DNA of 64,000 nucleotides, from positions 8,503,962 to 8,567,961 of the forward strand of contig NC_067208.1 in assembly GCF_026262505.1 (NCBI RefSeq), read 5' to 3'. The notes below the pieces were generated by a model. That model was not told where the DNA came from, ran no database searches, and saw only the letters and a list, made by a program, of their open reading frames with translations. Every line of letters begins with the position of its first letter. Position 1 is the stretch's first letter. The stretch comes from Trichomonas vaginalis G3 (Eukaryota > Parabasalia > Trichomonadida > Trichomonadidae). The translations under genes and the position numbers were made by a program. Below are positions 1-10,140 of this stretch, one piece after another.

Positions 1-2017
1 TGGGTGAGCTTGTAATGCGCAAGAACATTAGGTGAAACAGGACAATTTTGTAGATGTTTTAAAGACTTTGTTTCAAATTGTTTTAAACAAACACAAAGAA
101 ATTCATTTAGAATATACCGTACAGAACGGACGGACTTTTTCGAAACAGGTAGCGAGAACAAACCCTAGTTATGGCTGCGTTGATGAATGGTTAGAGATAA
201 TAAACCAACGTTAAAACGACGGGGTAAACGAATGAACATGAACAAACAGGAATATGGTCGGGTTATTCGAGCATTTAAAAACGTGTTCCTGAGTTATTGA
301 TTTTATTTAAGGAGTTAATGATTCAATTTCAAAACATTCTATAACCTCGATGCAAGAAATAAATTAACAGATTCATATATTCGTCCAATTATTGCAGAAT
401 TAATGAAGAGAATAAATGAAAAAAGGAATTGGTGATATCATTAATGTCAGCGATGTAATGATGAAAAGAAATTTTGACTCATTATTTTACAGAACCGAAA
501 CAGAATATAGTCTTTATGACGTAATTACCGAAATTAATGAAAAGATTAATGATAATAAGAGTTCTGGCGGAAGAGTTGAATTAGAGAAGTGATGATGTTA
601 ATGAGAAATTAGCCGAAAAAGCAGACAAAAATGAGCTTTTAGCTCTGAAGTGATATAAAGTCAAGAAACCACTTTCATTATATAACTTCAAGACGAACAG
701 ATTATAACGGACTACCATGGATATTTAAAACGAAGTGATGAAGCCGAAGACAAAAAAATGTTAATGAAAGAAGATATAAATACATTCGTGCTAAAGGTTA
801 TGACATAAGCTGTACTGTACAGTATGATGTAGCTAAGCACCAGAAGCATTTGGTTATACCGCGTGAAATTTAGCCTCTACTTTCAATGTTAACGGTGTAT
901 TAGTTGAACCAAGATTTACATTGAGAGTTAGCAACAAAATAACGTTTGAAGATGCTATTTAAAAGTAAAGCTGACAAAGTTGAACTCGAAAGCAATGAAC
1001 AAAGTTTTGAAATCTCATAAACACAACATCTCCGATATAAATGAACTTCAAGCTACATTAAATAGTAAAGCTGACAAAAGAACATACAATAAATCCTTCA
1101 CTACTGTTAGTGGCAGACGACAAATATTGAACTATACCCTTGTTTCAAGTGCACCTTTAGAGAATCCAGTACAGGTTAAAAGATACACTAAACAATTTAG
1201 ATAACAGTTGCAGGAATATCGAAGATCATGCCAGAAACTTGAAGCATATGAACTACCAGCAATGTTAGATAAGAAAGCCGACAAAACTATGTAGATGGAA
1301 AATTATGCAAAGAAGTCGAAGTAAATGCTGCGCTTAATGGAAAAGCCGACCAAGAACCATACACATGAAGAATTTCAAACAAACAAGATTAAGAGAATTA
1401 AAGCATGCATCGAAATAGTAACAAAAACAGGAAAAACGGTGCAGACTGTACAGAACAAAGAATTTATCCTCCTACTTTTCTAATGGTTTAATAACAAACA
1501 ATATAAATATTGAAGGATGCAATAAAGTTATAAACGTTAAACATGAACTTCAAACAATGAAGGCTCAGATTCTTCAAACATTATATCCTGTTGGTTCTAT
1601 TTATACGTCAATGAACTCAACAAATCCAGCAACAGTTCTGGGTTTTGGTACGTGGCAGCAGATTGTAGACAAATTTCTTATACTGTGCTAAACTCTTTCA
1701 AAGCAAACAGGAGGCTCAAAGAAAATTAAGAAACAAAAACTTACCTGCGCACACTCATACAGGAACTACAAACACAACAGGTAATCATTCACATTCAATA
1801 ACAAAAAGAGGTTAACAAATCTTGCAGAGCAGGTTCGAGATAGACAGGGAATGCATAGATATGATATTTTCAAGCGACCCAGTAGATTCAAGCGCAGGAT
1901 TTTTCTGTGGAACCACAGGAAAACATTCACACACTTTCACAAACAAATCCAACAGGAAGTGGGAGCAGACTATATGCCACCTTATATGACGTTTATGCAT
2001 GGGTTAGAACGGCCTGA
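1..2017 (+). pseudogene. Maverick M1 fibre protein with tail-collar end, broken
   Basis: Only the C-terminal part of the gene is in the window. The conceptual product carries coiled-coil segments with 'KADK' repeats and the phrase 'KSHKHNISDIN', also present in the M2 fibre (43680-46784). Its end has a phage tail-collar pattern (a 'YPVGSIYTS' start, then His-rich 'HTH' and 'HSHS' stretches). The stretch around 1140-1290 is nearly the same at DNA level as 63810-63960 in M3. By family knowledge this would be a trimeric surface or attachment fibre. The gene is broken many times. Confidence 0.8.
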
Positions 2018-2047
2018 AAGTCCTTGAGCTCCAAAAGAGCGAACAGC

Positions 2048-3171
2048 ATGAAATTACTAAATTTAACTTTTACATAAATGAGCTTGAAAGAGAGTATTCG
2101 AACACACATCCATGGAGGTCATTAAGAAGTTCAATGAAGCCGCAAAGAGTTGTGGATTTAACTAACAGAGCTGAAGTGAAAAGAAGTTCTTTGACAAAAA
2201 ATGTTGTACATAACAAAAAAATAAACCCTTACGACTACTTTTTACCAATTTACTCCAACACTCCTGACGCATACCAATTTGACACTCTCATTCAAAGCAA
2301 GAAAAGGAGGACATAAACCATTCCTCATCTTCATTAATGTTACACTCGTAAAGCTTTTGCGTATATAATGAAAATAAAGGAACTCGTGAAGTGTTAAGAG
2401 TTTTACAAAAGTTTGTAGCAGAACATAGCCAAGTACTTTAACATCAGACCAAGACAGTGCATATCTCAGCAATGAAATCACAGATTTTCTCATTAAGCAT
2501 AACATAACTCACTACACTACTGAAGACCATAACCATAACATTACTCGGCATCATAAACCGCTTCATAAGAACGCTCAGAGATTTAAACCAAGAGCGAGAC
2601 TTTACCGAAGAAACAATGAAACATTTCTCTCGAAGTATATAATTCCTCAACACATTCTACAACAGGGCATTACAACCAATTCAATGACACACAACAAGAA
2701 GAAAAGTATATACAAAAGAAACGAAGCCAAACACAAAATATCAGAAAATTCAACACAATTTTACCCTCATTCCTGGTACAAAAGTTCGTTGTAGTCTTGA
2801 CGACAAGCCGTTGACAAAAGAAACGTTAAGGTTAAGTAGAAACTATTATATCGTAGACTCTACGCAAGGTAATGGATATCTTATAAAAGCTTGCCGACTC
2901 GATTGCGTTTTACCCTCGACATAAATTAGATCGAAAGTAGTAATGGCAAACTTGCTAAAACCATTGACGAGCAAAAGCGAGGAGTGGTTATTGAAATACT
3001 TGGCTATAACATAAACGATGACACTTATAAAGTAAGATATTGAAGGAGGCGTTGAAGATGTTATTACCATCTAAGAACTTGAGAGAGTCAAAGTCAACAC
3101 ATCTGGGACCATTAGAGCGGGAGTACTGGAAAGACAAAAATAAAGCCAGAAAAATAAGAAAATTCTTCTAA
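2048..3171 (+). pseudogene. Maverick M1 integrase (rve family), broken
   Basis: The conceptual product resembles the M2 integrase at 36457-37524. Both share a 'LPIYS' stretch followed by 'AYQFDT', which carries the first acidic residue of the rve catalytic core. The chromatin-binding-like tail region also matches in places. In the family this enzyme inserts the element and makes 6-bp target duplications. Unlike in M2, it lies directly downstream of the fibre gene and on the same strand. It is broken several times. Confidence 0.75.
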
Positions 3172-3259
3172 ACTTTTTCATTAGATGTAAATCAGACATG
3201 AATGAGAAACAGTCATGATATCATTAATGGTACCATTTATTTTTGTCATAAATTTACAC

Positions 3260-3320
3260 CAAAATATATTTTAGGTGAAGAGGTAGAGATCTCACCCGTT
3301 TTTTCACCTCTTTTTTCACC
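3260..3320 (-). promoter_or_regulatory. Palindromic GGTGA cassette, left inverted copy
   Basis: About 60 bp that match 6003-6061 in inverted orientation with about one difference. It contains the near-palindrome gagatctcac next to iterated GGTGA/TCACC words. Together with the right copy it brackets the accessory block. Role unknown; an operator, an end repeat or a transcription-end signal are all possible. Confidence 0.6.
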
Positions 3321-3351
3321 CCTATGAATTTTCATGAATTTCCTTAAGATA

Positions 3352-3404
3352 GAAAATAAAGTTAGTTTATTTTTATTTATTTTTTTTATTTTGTATGTAA
3401 AGAT
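3352..3404 (+). promoter_or_regulatory. Repeated promoter cassette, copy 1
   Basis: An AT-rich stretch starting with aaaataaagttagttt and ending with ttgtatgtaaaga, placed immediately before a start codon. Two further copies precede other genes (4446-4502 and 5137-5190). The fixed place relative to starts suggests a promoter plus leader. This is inferred from repetition only. Confidence 0.6.
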
Positions 3405-3762
3405 ATGATTTCAACAATCGGCCACAACAACAATTCAAACAACTACAGCACCAAACTCGTTAGTTATGAATCCTACGTCAATGTTGGGAGAGATGAAAAA
3501 CTTCATTCCTTCTTCATATACTTTCGAAAACAAAAATCCAGAAGATAAAGCAAAGAAACTGTTAACAAGTAATTTAGACTGTACCGCACAGGATGAAGAA
3601 AATGAAGAATATCTTTATGACATGCAGGACTCATCGACCATTTACCTAAACTACCTGAAATTCAGCAACAAAAAACTAACCATTCCCGAATTTGACGAAA
3701 TTGAAGTCAAAGCAACTGACTCGGTAGAAATAAAGAAAGTTCATACGAAAGGTAAACTATGA
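3405..3762 (+). pseudogene. Small Maverick M1 gene of unknown function
   Basis: Follows promoter cassette copy 1. The readable product is about 100-120 residues, acidic, with a Thr/Gln/Asn-rich start and no recognised domain. Its early words 'MNPTS' recur in a second abortive reading at 6096, so the start of this gene seems to have been duplicated within M1. Probably broken at least once. Not similar to an M2 gene that I can see. Confidence 0.45.
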
Positions 3763-3810
3763 GTTTCTAGGATATCATTGCAGCCATAAAGTTATGGACA
3801 AGATTGCGAC

Positions 3811-4158
3811 ATGGTTTATAAAAATATTTCTGACCTTTACAAATCCGAAGAATTTAAGACATACGACAACTTTGTTTCATTAATTGCAGAATGTGTATGG
3901 CAGATAAGAGATAAAGATAGAAGAGGTAAAGTATGGAATGAACAGATAAAACCAGCAGCTTTTGAGTTAAAGAAAACCATTGACGCCTTAGTTGTTCTAG
4001 CTGGTTTTATTTCAATGTATAACGCAAAAATAATCCGCAATGTTCAAAAATGTAAAGCAGCAATGAGGAAATATAACTACCCAGTCAAAGAGATAGAAAG
4101 AATGCGAAACGACTATGCAGACTTAAAGAAAGAAGCAGAAAAGCCAGCAGAAGTATAA
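3811..4158 (+). CDS. Small helical Maverick M1 protein, unknown
   Basis: A 115-residue charged, mostly helical product. The central segment 'TIDALVVLAGFISMY' is hydrophobic and could be a buried helix or weak membrane segment; the last 40 residues are rich in Lys, Arg and Glu with a coiled-coil look. It ends two bases before the next reading frame begins, suggesting a compact gene pair. No family recognised. Confidence 0.5.
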   Translation: MVYKNISDLYKSEEFKTYDNFVSLIAECVWQIRDKDRRGKVWNEQIKPAAFELKKTIDALVVLAGFISMYNAKIIRNVQKCKAAMRKYNYPVKEIERMRNDYADLKKEAEKPAEV

Positions 4159-4159
4159 A

Positions 4160-4396
4160 ATGGATATGTTGACATTTCTTAATAAAAACTATCCAACAGC
4201 AGAAGATTTCCTTCTGTCTGACGTCAAGAAGAAATATAAAGAGACTTTCGGCATGATTAAAACATTCGATGTACTAAAAGAAGAAATAGAAGCTACGAAA
4301 TTGTTTAGGATTTCAAATATACATCGTAACAATTCAGTTAAAACGCTTGTGAAAAAACAGGTGAGAAAACGGGTGAGATCTCACCTCTTCACCTAA
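4160..4396 (+). CDS. Small Maverick M1 protein, unknown
   Basis: A 78-residue reading frame that begins right after the previous gene. The first 50 residues look like a real helical protein ('NKNYPTAEDFLLSDVKKKY'). The last 20 or so are encoded by the palindromic GGTGA cassette, so the natural end is uncertain. No family recognised. Confidence 0.4.
   Translation: MDMLTFLNKNYPTAEDFLLSDVKKKYKETFGMIKTFDVLKEEIEATKLFRISNIHRNNSVKTLVKKQVRKRVRSHLFT
4350..4396 (+). promoter_or_regulatory. Palindromic GGTGA cassette, middle copy
   Basis: Same orientation as the copy at 6003-6061. It contains the perfect palindrome ggtgagatctcacc flanked by GGTGA and TCACC words, and is followed by 'taaacattatttttg', like the right-hand copy. 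It stands between two genes and just upstream of promoter cassette copy 2. Confidence 0.6.
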
Positions 4397-4445
4397 ACAT
4401 TATTTTTGCTGAAAAATGACCAAATTTCATGAATTTCATAAAAGA

Positions 4446-4502
4446 TAAAAATAAAGTTAGTTTTATTTTTATTTATTTTTTATCTTGTATGTAAAGACAG
4501 TA
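4446..4502 (+). promoter_or_regulatory. Repeated promoter cassette, copy 2
   Basis: Near-identical to the cassettes at 3352 and 5137. It ends in gtatgtaaagacagta immediately before the ATG at 4503. The identical leader before this and the 5191 gene suggests joint expression of the two accessory genes. Confidence 0.65.
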
Positions 4503-5103
4503 ATGACAAACATTGAGTTTGAAACAGTTAGAAAGATAGACAATGACACCAAAGTGGTTAGAATAGGTGATTTAAACTAAGATACTCAAAGAAATACAAC
4601 AAATATTCTTGTCAGACATTATAACACCTTCTGGAAAGAAAACAAAGGACTGGGTTAGAATTGCTTCTACTCAGAAATTTTGACAAGAAATCCTGAGCTC
4701 ATGATATCAATAGCATTTCATGGAACAAGAGCATATCTTATAGACAAAAGTCTTATACCAATAGTTTTGTTATGGTTAGACCCAGTGTTGGGATATAACA
4801 TTCATAACTTATGTTCATTCGATACGGAACGTTGCAGTGAAGGCTTACTTTACATCGTTCAGAAACCGAAGGACTTCAATACAAAGAGATATAAGATAGG
4901 AAGAACATATAATATAACTCAAAGATATGACAGTACAGTCAATAGAGTCAAGGTTGTGTCGTTAATGATATGAGAGCTGCAAACAAGAAACTACTTGAAG
5001 TTTTAAAATGTATGGTGCTCCACGAAAGGTAAAGAAAGTTTGAAGTAGATGAGATAGATAAAGCTATAAAATTATTTGACGAAGTTGCTGAAATACATGT
5101 AAA
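4503..5103 (+). pseudogene. MSV199/KilA-N-like plus T5orf172 gene in Maverick M1
   Basis: The first two thirds hold a region reminiscent of the MSV199/KilA-N-like DNA-binding segments of large DNA viruses ('AYLIDKSLIPIVLLWLDP'). This is followed by a T5orf172/Mug113-type GIY-YIG-related segment ('LLYIVQKP...YKIGRTYNITQRY'). Such two-domain proteins are known from nucleocytoplasmic large DNA viruses and phages, where they are probably DNA-binding or nuclease-like. It shares its promoter cassette with the KilA-N gene downstream. The gene is broken several times. The T5orf172 call is firmer than the N-terminal one. Confidence 0.6.
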
Positions 5104-5136
5104 GCGTTTATTTTTGGTCTTTTGTGAAAGTCAGAA

Positions 5137-5190
5137 AATAAAGTTAGTTTTTATTTTATTTATTTTTTTATTTTGTATGTAAAGACAGTA
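5137..5190 (+). promoter_or_regulatory. Repeated promoter cassette, copy 3
   Basis: Third copy of the AT-rich cassette, ending in gtatgtaaagacagta directly before the ATG at 5191. The wording is nearly the same as copy 2 over its full length. Confidence 0.65.
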
Positions 5191-5971
5191 ATGACAACAT
5201 CAGAGACACAAACAACAGTTATAGTCCATGAAGCTATAAATGAAAAATACGAGTACATACAGTATAACAAACAGTTACGTCTCATTCGTTCAGTCAAAGA
5301 TGACATGTACCAAATGCAAAGTATATGAATGCTCTTCGTTCTACAAAGCAAGCATATCATTGGTTTGAAAACCAACAGACAAAAGAACTTTTTAGAAGAA
5401 TTTCCTCATATGATTGCTTTGCAGAATGAAGAGATTTCGTATGAAAATCGCAAGAATTTGGCTCCTTGTTTGAAAGGTTATTATGTTCATAGACTTTTAG
5501 TAAACGCTGTAGCAATGTGGGCTTCACCTCGTTATGCTTGTTATATTTCATGATGTTAGATGAACTATATAAAGCAAAAAGATGAGTCATTGAATCCAAA
5601 GACAAAGCATACAGAAAAGAATACCGCGTTCAGTACCAAAGGAAAGGAAAAGAGTTATAGGTATATGATATATACTGAAGAATTGGAGAAAGAAGAAGAT
5701 AAAGATATGGTTATGTTACATTTAGTGAGAAGAAACAACAAGAGCTTTTATGACTTAGCTAGATATATAAACTGACAGAAACTGGTTCTATCGTGAAAAC
5801 TTACCGATTTCAATGACACCGAATGAGCAAATAAAGGAAATTGTCAAAAATACTCTTCCTCAAACACACTATGACATCAAAGGTTGCACAATACTTACAT
5901 TCAAAGAAGACTTAACATTACTGAAGGAAAAAATAACAGAATATTTCGATAACTTCAAAGAGGAAGAATGA
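5191..5971 (+). pseudogene. KilA-N domain gene in Maverick M1
   Basis: The product begins 'MTTSETQTTVIVHE' and soon shows a KilA-N pattern: an Asn/Leu-rich 'NALR' part, aromatic 'HWFENQQTKELF', and the diagnostic 'GYYVHRLLVNAVAMWASPRY' segment. A basic linker and a helical C-terminal tail follow. KilA-N is a DNA-binding domain of phages, poxviruses and other large DNA viruses, and is known from trichomonad genomes. The pairing with a T5orf172 gene and the shared promoter suggest one accessory module. Broken a few times. Confidence 0.7.
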
Positions 5972-6002
5972 AGTCACGACAACATTAACGAAGAGAGAAT
6001 GA

Positions 6003-6061
6003 GGTGAAAAAAGAGGTGAAAAAACGGGTGAGATCTCACCTCTTCACCTAAAATATATTTT
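6003..6061 (+). promoter_or_regulatory. Palindromic GGTGA cassette, right inverted copy
   Basis: Contains iterated ggtgaaaa words, then the perfect palindrome ggtgagatctcacc and cttcacc. It matches 3260-3320 in reverse, so it closes the accessory block. Confidence 0.6.
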
Positions 6062-6108
6062 TGTGCTATATTTACACTCATTTACGAAGAAGTCATGAAT
6101 CCTACGTC

Positions 6109-6260
6109 AATTATGTTCGACACTGATAACATTAACGATAACATTAACGATAACATAAACGATAACATAAATGCTCCATGTCAATTATGTTCGACACTGA
6201 TAACATTAACGATAACATAAACGATAACATAAACGATAACATAAACGATAACATTCATTT
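6109..6260 (+). repeat. 12-bp minisatellite (gataacattaac type)
   Basis: Two blocks of tandem gataacattaac/gataacataaac units, separated by a repeat of the leading words 'caattatgttcgacactgat'. The reading begun at 6096 ('MNPTS...') runs into it and encodes 'NINDN' repeats. The unit length is a multiple of three, so frames persist. It probably arose by slippage. Confidence 0.7.
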
Positions 6261-6378
6261 TTGCATTAATCCTGCTGTGTTGTCAAAATATCATGTTGTC
6301 ATCATTTTTAAAAGAAGTTAATTAACCTGGTGACATGGTGACGTAGTGACACCATCAGTTATTCAAAAATAAATTTTC

Positions 6379-6859
6379 TTATAAAGCTTCAGGGTCTATT
6401 TCTTCAACCATTTCACTTCCTTCGTCAATGTCAATAGAAGCTTCTTCAACCTTTGGTAAGAATTTCTGTATAACATCTTTGTTCGCGTTTCGTTATTGTC
6501 TTCAGAGATGAAGGATAATATTTCACATTTGTTTCACCCTTCTTATATTCTTTCTGTTCGGAAAGATTTAAAGCAATACTGAAGAAGTCAATGTTAGAGT
6601 TCTTTATAACAGTATAATGAGTATCTTTGACATTCACGAAGAAACTCTTTTGTTTCAAAACTACTGCTAACTCTTGTGAAGTATAACGTTTGCGGTCAAT
6701 GACGATAGCTAATGGTCTGACATACTGACCAAACTTAGATTCTTTCACAAACTTCTTGTTAAAGATAACATTAACATTTGAAGCATTATTGAACTCATTC
6801 TTGATGGCAGTAGCGAGAGCATTGTATGAAAAGAACTTGCAATCTTGCATGTGTTTCAT
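6379..6859 (-). pseudogene. Reverse-strand Maverick protein shared by M1 and M2
   Basis: A 140-160-residue product resembling the M2 gene at 43002-43445. Shared features are an N-terminal helical part, the middle phrase 'VDRKRYTSQELAVVL' (M2: 'VDKQKYTNEGLANLL'), and an acidic tail ending near 'EEIDPEAL' (M2: 'EEIDVDPEVL'). Function unknown; conservation between two diverged Mavericks suggests a core or near-core gene. A TTTTTATT signal lies just before its start. Broken about once. Confidence 0.65.
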
Positions 6860-8687
6860 TAAAATAAAAATATTAAATTATTTTGAAAAATAACTTAAAA
6901 AAATCTAATCTAATTTTTTCAAAAAAAAAATTTTATTTCCTACTAAAGATGTATCGGAAGTTGTCTAAGTTAGAACACTCGGAAATAAAACAACTTCTTA
7001 CAGAAGCTAACATAGAAGTAGCAAAACATTACGCAACAAACAAAAAAGCACTCGCTGACTTCATTAAAGACTACAATGGTGCAATAAGTTATGATAGAAT
7101 TCATGAGTTCATAAAGCCGCAACGCGGCGAGGACGAAGTCCATGCAAGAGCATTTCCTTTAAATGACGTTGCTATTGACTTATATCATAGACGTTCAGTA
7201 CCTCATGAAGTAAGAAGAGAAATGTTTGACATAACAAATGCAAACGTTGGTGAAACAAGAAGAAGAGACGACACACTGAAACAACAGAGAAGAGAGATGT
7301 TTAAAAGTGCTATAGAACAAGTTCGCAAAGCTAACGATGTCCTTCGTTCCATTGACGACAAACCAAAAGAAGGTGAGAGATGGTTAAAGAAAGATGAAGA
7401 GAATAGGAAGAGAAATGTGAAGTCAGGCAATAGACTCATTGACTTTGACATCGAAGCTTTAGATGAACCAAACAGAGACTACTTACACAAACATTTCGGT
7501 AAGGTTTTCATGAGACTCTTAGAGAAGATTAAAATAAACTCCCAACAAAGATGGATGGTATGTTATAAACTTGGTGGAAAGTATGAATGTTCTACGTTAA
7601 ACCTCAATAATATTGGAACATTACTACATCAGCTCTTGAAGGAGAACTTTATATCAGAGATAGAAGCAAATGCTGCAGGTATTGTTGAAATGCACTATGA
7701 CTTCTTCTTGACAAACATAAAGAATCTTACTGAAATAAAGATGTATGATTTAACAGAATATGAAGGCTTAACGATGTCAGATGTAAAGAAAGGCAAACCA
7801 AAAAAGAGACCCTATAGAGATGAAAGCACACTGACAAATGACCAGAAAGCCATTTTGGAAGCTCTTAAGCAAACAGGAAACCCAGCACTTATAGAAAGCT
7901 TTTGGAAAGATAATGGTGAAAAGAAGTTTTATAAGAAGAGAAGCGGTCAGTTCTGGAAGTATCTTTGCACATTACCTATAAATCTTGAGCGCTACCAAAT
8001 CTTCAATGAATTGAACAAAAGAACTGCAGCACTTATGACAGAAGACAATTGTTTCGTTTATGCTTGCATTCAGGCTGGAGTAAATGAAGAAACTATTGAC
8101 CACATGAGAGAAGTCATTCGTGTTAGAGACTTTCCTCAAAGTAAAGTACAAGAAATTTCTGACGCAACAGGTATAGCATTTAATGTTACCATTGGTTACT
8201 TCAATGACTCAAGACATAATGAAATAAAGAGATACATACCAAAAGAATGTGAAACTGTTAGAACTATTGACTTACTTCTTGTTGAAGACCACTACATGCT
8301 AAATGAAAGATTACCAATGGCAACATATTTCGTTCGCAACTATATAGAAATTCTCAAAGCTTGTGGTGGAATGAACATTGAGAAACAAATGAAGATTTAT
8401 ACAAAGAGAGAAGATAAATATGTAGTTCGTTATGATAGAACAACACCGTTATGGGATGTTATGAAAACATTGTGGGAGTGCAAATATTTCGAACCTATTT
8501 CTTATGGAGAACTTTTCACATATACGACTGACTTATATAAACAGAACCTTGCACCATTTAAAGATTTGACATATGCTCCAAAGTATTGTGTACAACTGAA
8601 GAAGAAAGCCGAGTCAAAAGAAGTAAATAAAAATAAGTGCAAGTTCATTCCTGAGCACGTTTTCTTTGCTGACTTTGAGTGCAGTAC

Positions 8688-10140
8688 TCTTATATACGAA
8701 AAAAAGAGATCTGACATTGTGTCAGATCTCAGTAAAAGTGACATTTACATGTCAAAAAAATAGAATGAGTTTAAGTAATTAAAATTGAGGGTGAGAGTAG
8801 TATTGTATGAAATAATATCTCTCACCCTCCAATTCATCCTATGGCGCCGAAAAAATTTTGGTGAAATGCGACCACATTTCACCAAAATTTCTCGGCGCCA
8901 TATAGAGAACTAGAGCCTGTGAGGTACTGATACTATCCATGTACCTCGCAGGCTCTAGTTCCAAGCCAAAATGGCTAAAAATTGCCCGCAATTGTTCACA
9001 TTGCGGGCAATTTTTAGCCATTTTGGCTGGGAATTGGAGGGTGAGAGTAGTATTGTATGAAATAATATCTCTCACCCTCCAATTCATCCTATGGCGCCGA
9101 AAAAATTTTGGTGAAATGCGACCACATTTCACCAAAATTTCTCGCGCCATATAGAGAACTAGAGCCTGTGAGGTACTGATACTATCCATGTACCTCGCAG
9201 GCTCTAGTTCCAAGCCAAAATGGCTAAAAATTGCCCGCAATTGTTCACATTGCGGGCAATTTTTAGCCATTTTGGCTGGGAATTGGAGGGTGAGAGTAGT
9301 ATTGTATGAAATAATATCTCTCACCCTCCAATTCATCCTATGGCGCCGAAAAAATTTTGGTGAAATGCGACCACATTTCACCAAAATTTCTCGGCGCCAT
9401 ATAGAGAACTAGAGCCTGTGAGGTACTGATACTATCCATGTACCTCGCAGGCTCTAGTTCCAAGCCAAAATGGCTAAAAATTGCCCGCAATTGTTCACAT
9501 TGCGGGCAATTTTTAGCCATTTTGGCTGGGAATTGGAGGGTGAGAGTAGTATTGTATGAAATAATATCTCTCACCCTCCAATTCATCCTATGGCGCCGAA
9601 AAAATTTTGGTGAAATGCGACCACATTTCACCAAAATTTCTCGGCGCCATATAGAGAACTAGAGCCTGTGAGGTACTGATACTATCCATGTACCTCGCAG
9701 GCTCTAGTTCCAAGCCAAAATGGCTAAAAATTGCCCGCAATTGTTCACATTGCGGGCAATTTTTAGCCATTTTGGCTGGGAATTGGAGGGTGAGAGTAGT
9801 ATTGTATGAAATAATATCTCTCACCCTCCAATTCATCCTATGGCGCCGAAAAAATTTTGGTGAAATGCGACCACATTTCACCAAAATTTCTCGGCGCCAT
9901 ATAGAGAACTAGAGCCTGTGAGGTACTGATACTATCCATGTACCTCGCAGGCTCTAGTTCCAAGCCAAAATGGCTAAAAATTGCCCGCAATTGTTCACAT
10001 TCCCATCTTTTGTTGGTAAGACGAAGAATATGAAATAAATTATGAAGAAGATAATGATGAATAAAATATCACTTTTTATATTTTTGACACGTAAAGTTGT
10101 CACTTTTCTGTCAAACCGTTTTTATCGTTTTCGTATATAA
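8688..10140. mobile_element. Non-autonomous mini-Maverick inside M1 polymerase gene
   Basis: A 1.45-kb insertion bounded by the 6-bp direct repeat CAGTAC (8682-8687 and 10141-10146). Its ends are inverted repeats (left tcttatatacgaaaa, right end the reverse of ttatatacgaaaa), with further inverted similarity inward (gtgaca, then tttacatgtcaaaa on the left; its reverse on the right at about 10075-10110). The right part holds a short acidic reading 'EEDNDE', like the end of the M2 gene at 46804. It codes for no transposition protein, so it must depend on a full Maverick. The body is the hairpin array. Looks young. Confidence 0.85.
8783..10000. repeat. Tandem array of 250-bp units, each with four hairpins
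   Basis: Five units starting near 8783, 9032, 9281, 9531 and 9781; the fifth stops inside its fourth hairpin. Each unit has four consecutive inverted repeats. Hairpin 1 has 16-bp arms aattggagggtgagag. Hairpin 2 has arms beginning tggcgccga and containing attttggtgaaatg. Hairpin 3 has 21-bp arms gaactagagcctg-gaggtac with one T:G-type mismatch. Hairpin 4 has a 29-bp perfect arm starting agccaaaatggctaaaaatt. Units differ by only one or two bases. Confidence 0.95.

Noticed and set aside
1812-3070. Reverse-strand frames opposite the M1 fibre and integrase
   Set aside because: Opposite-strand shadows of recognisable Maverick genes.
8839-9912. Repeated reading frames of 71-181 residues on both strands
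   Set aside because: They are by-products of the 250-bp hairpin array; the same frame repeats with each unit and reads through hairpin arms on both strands.
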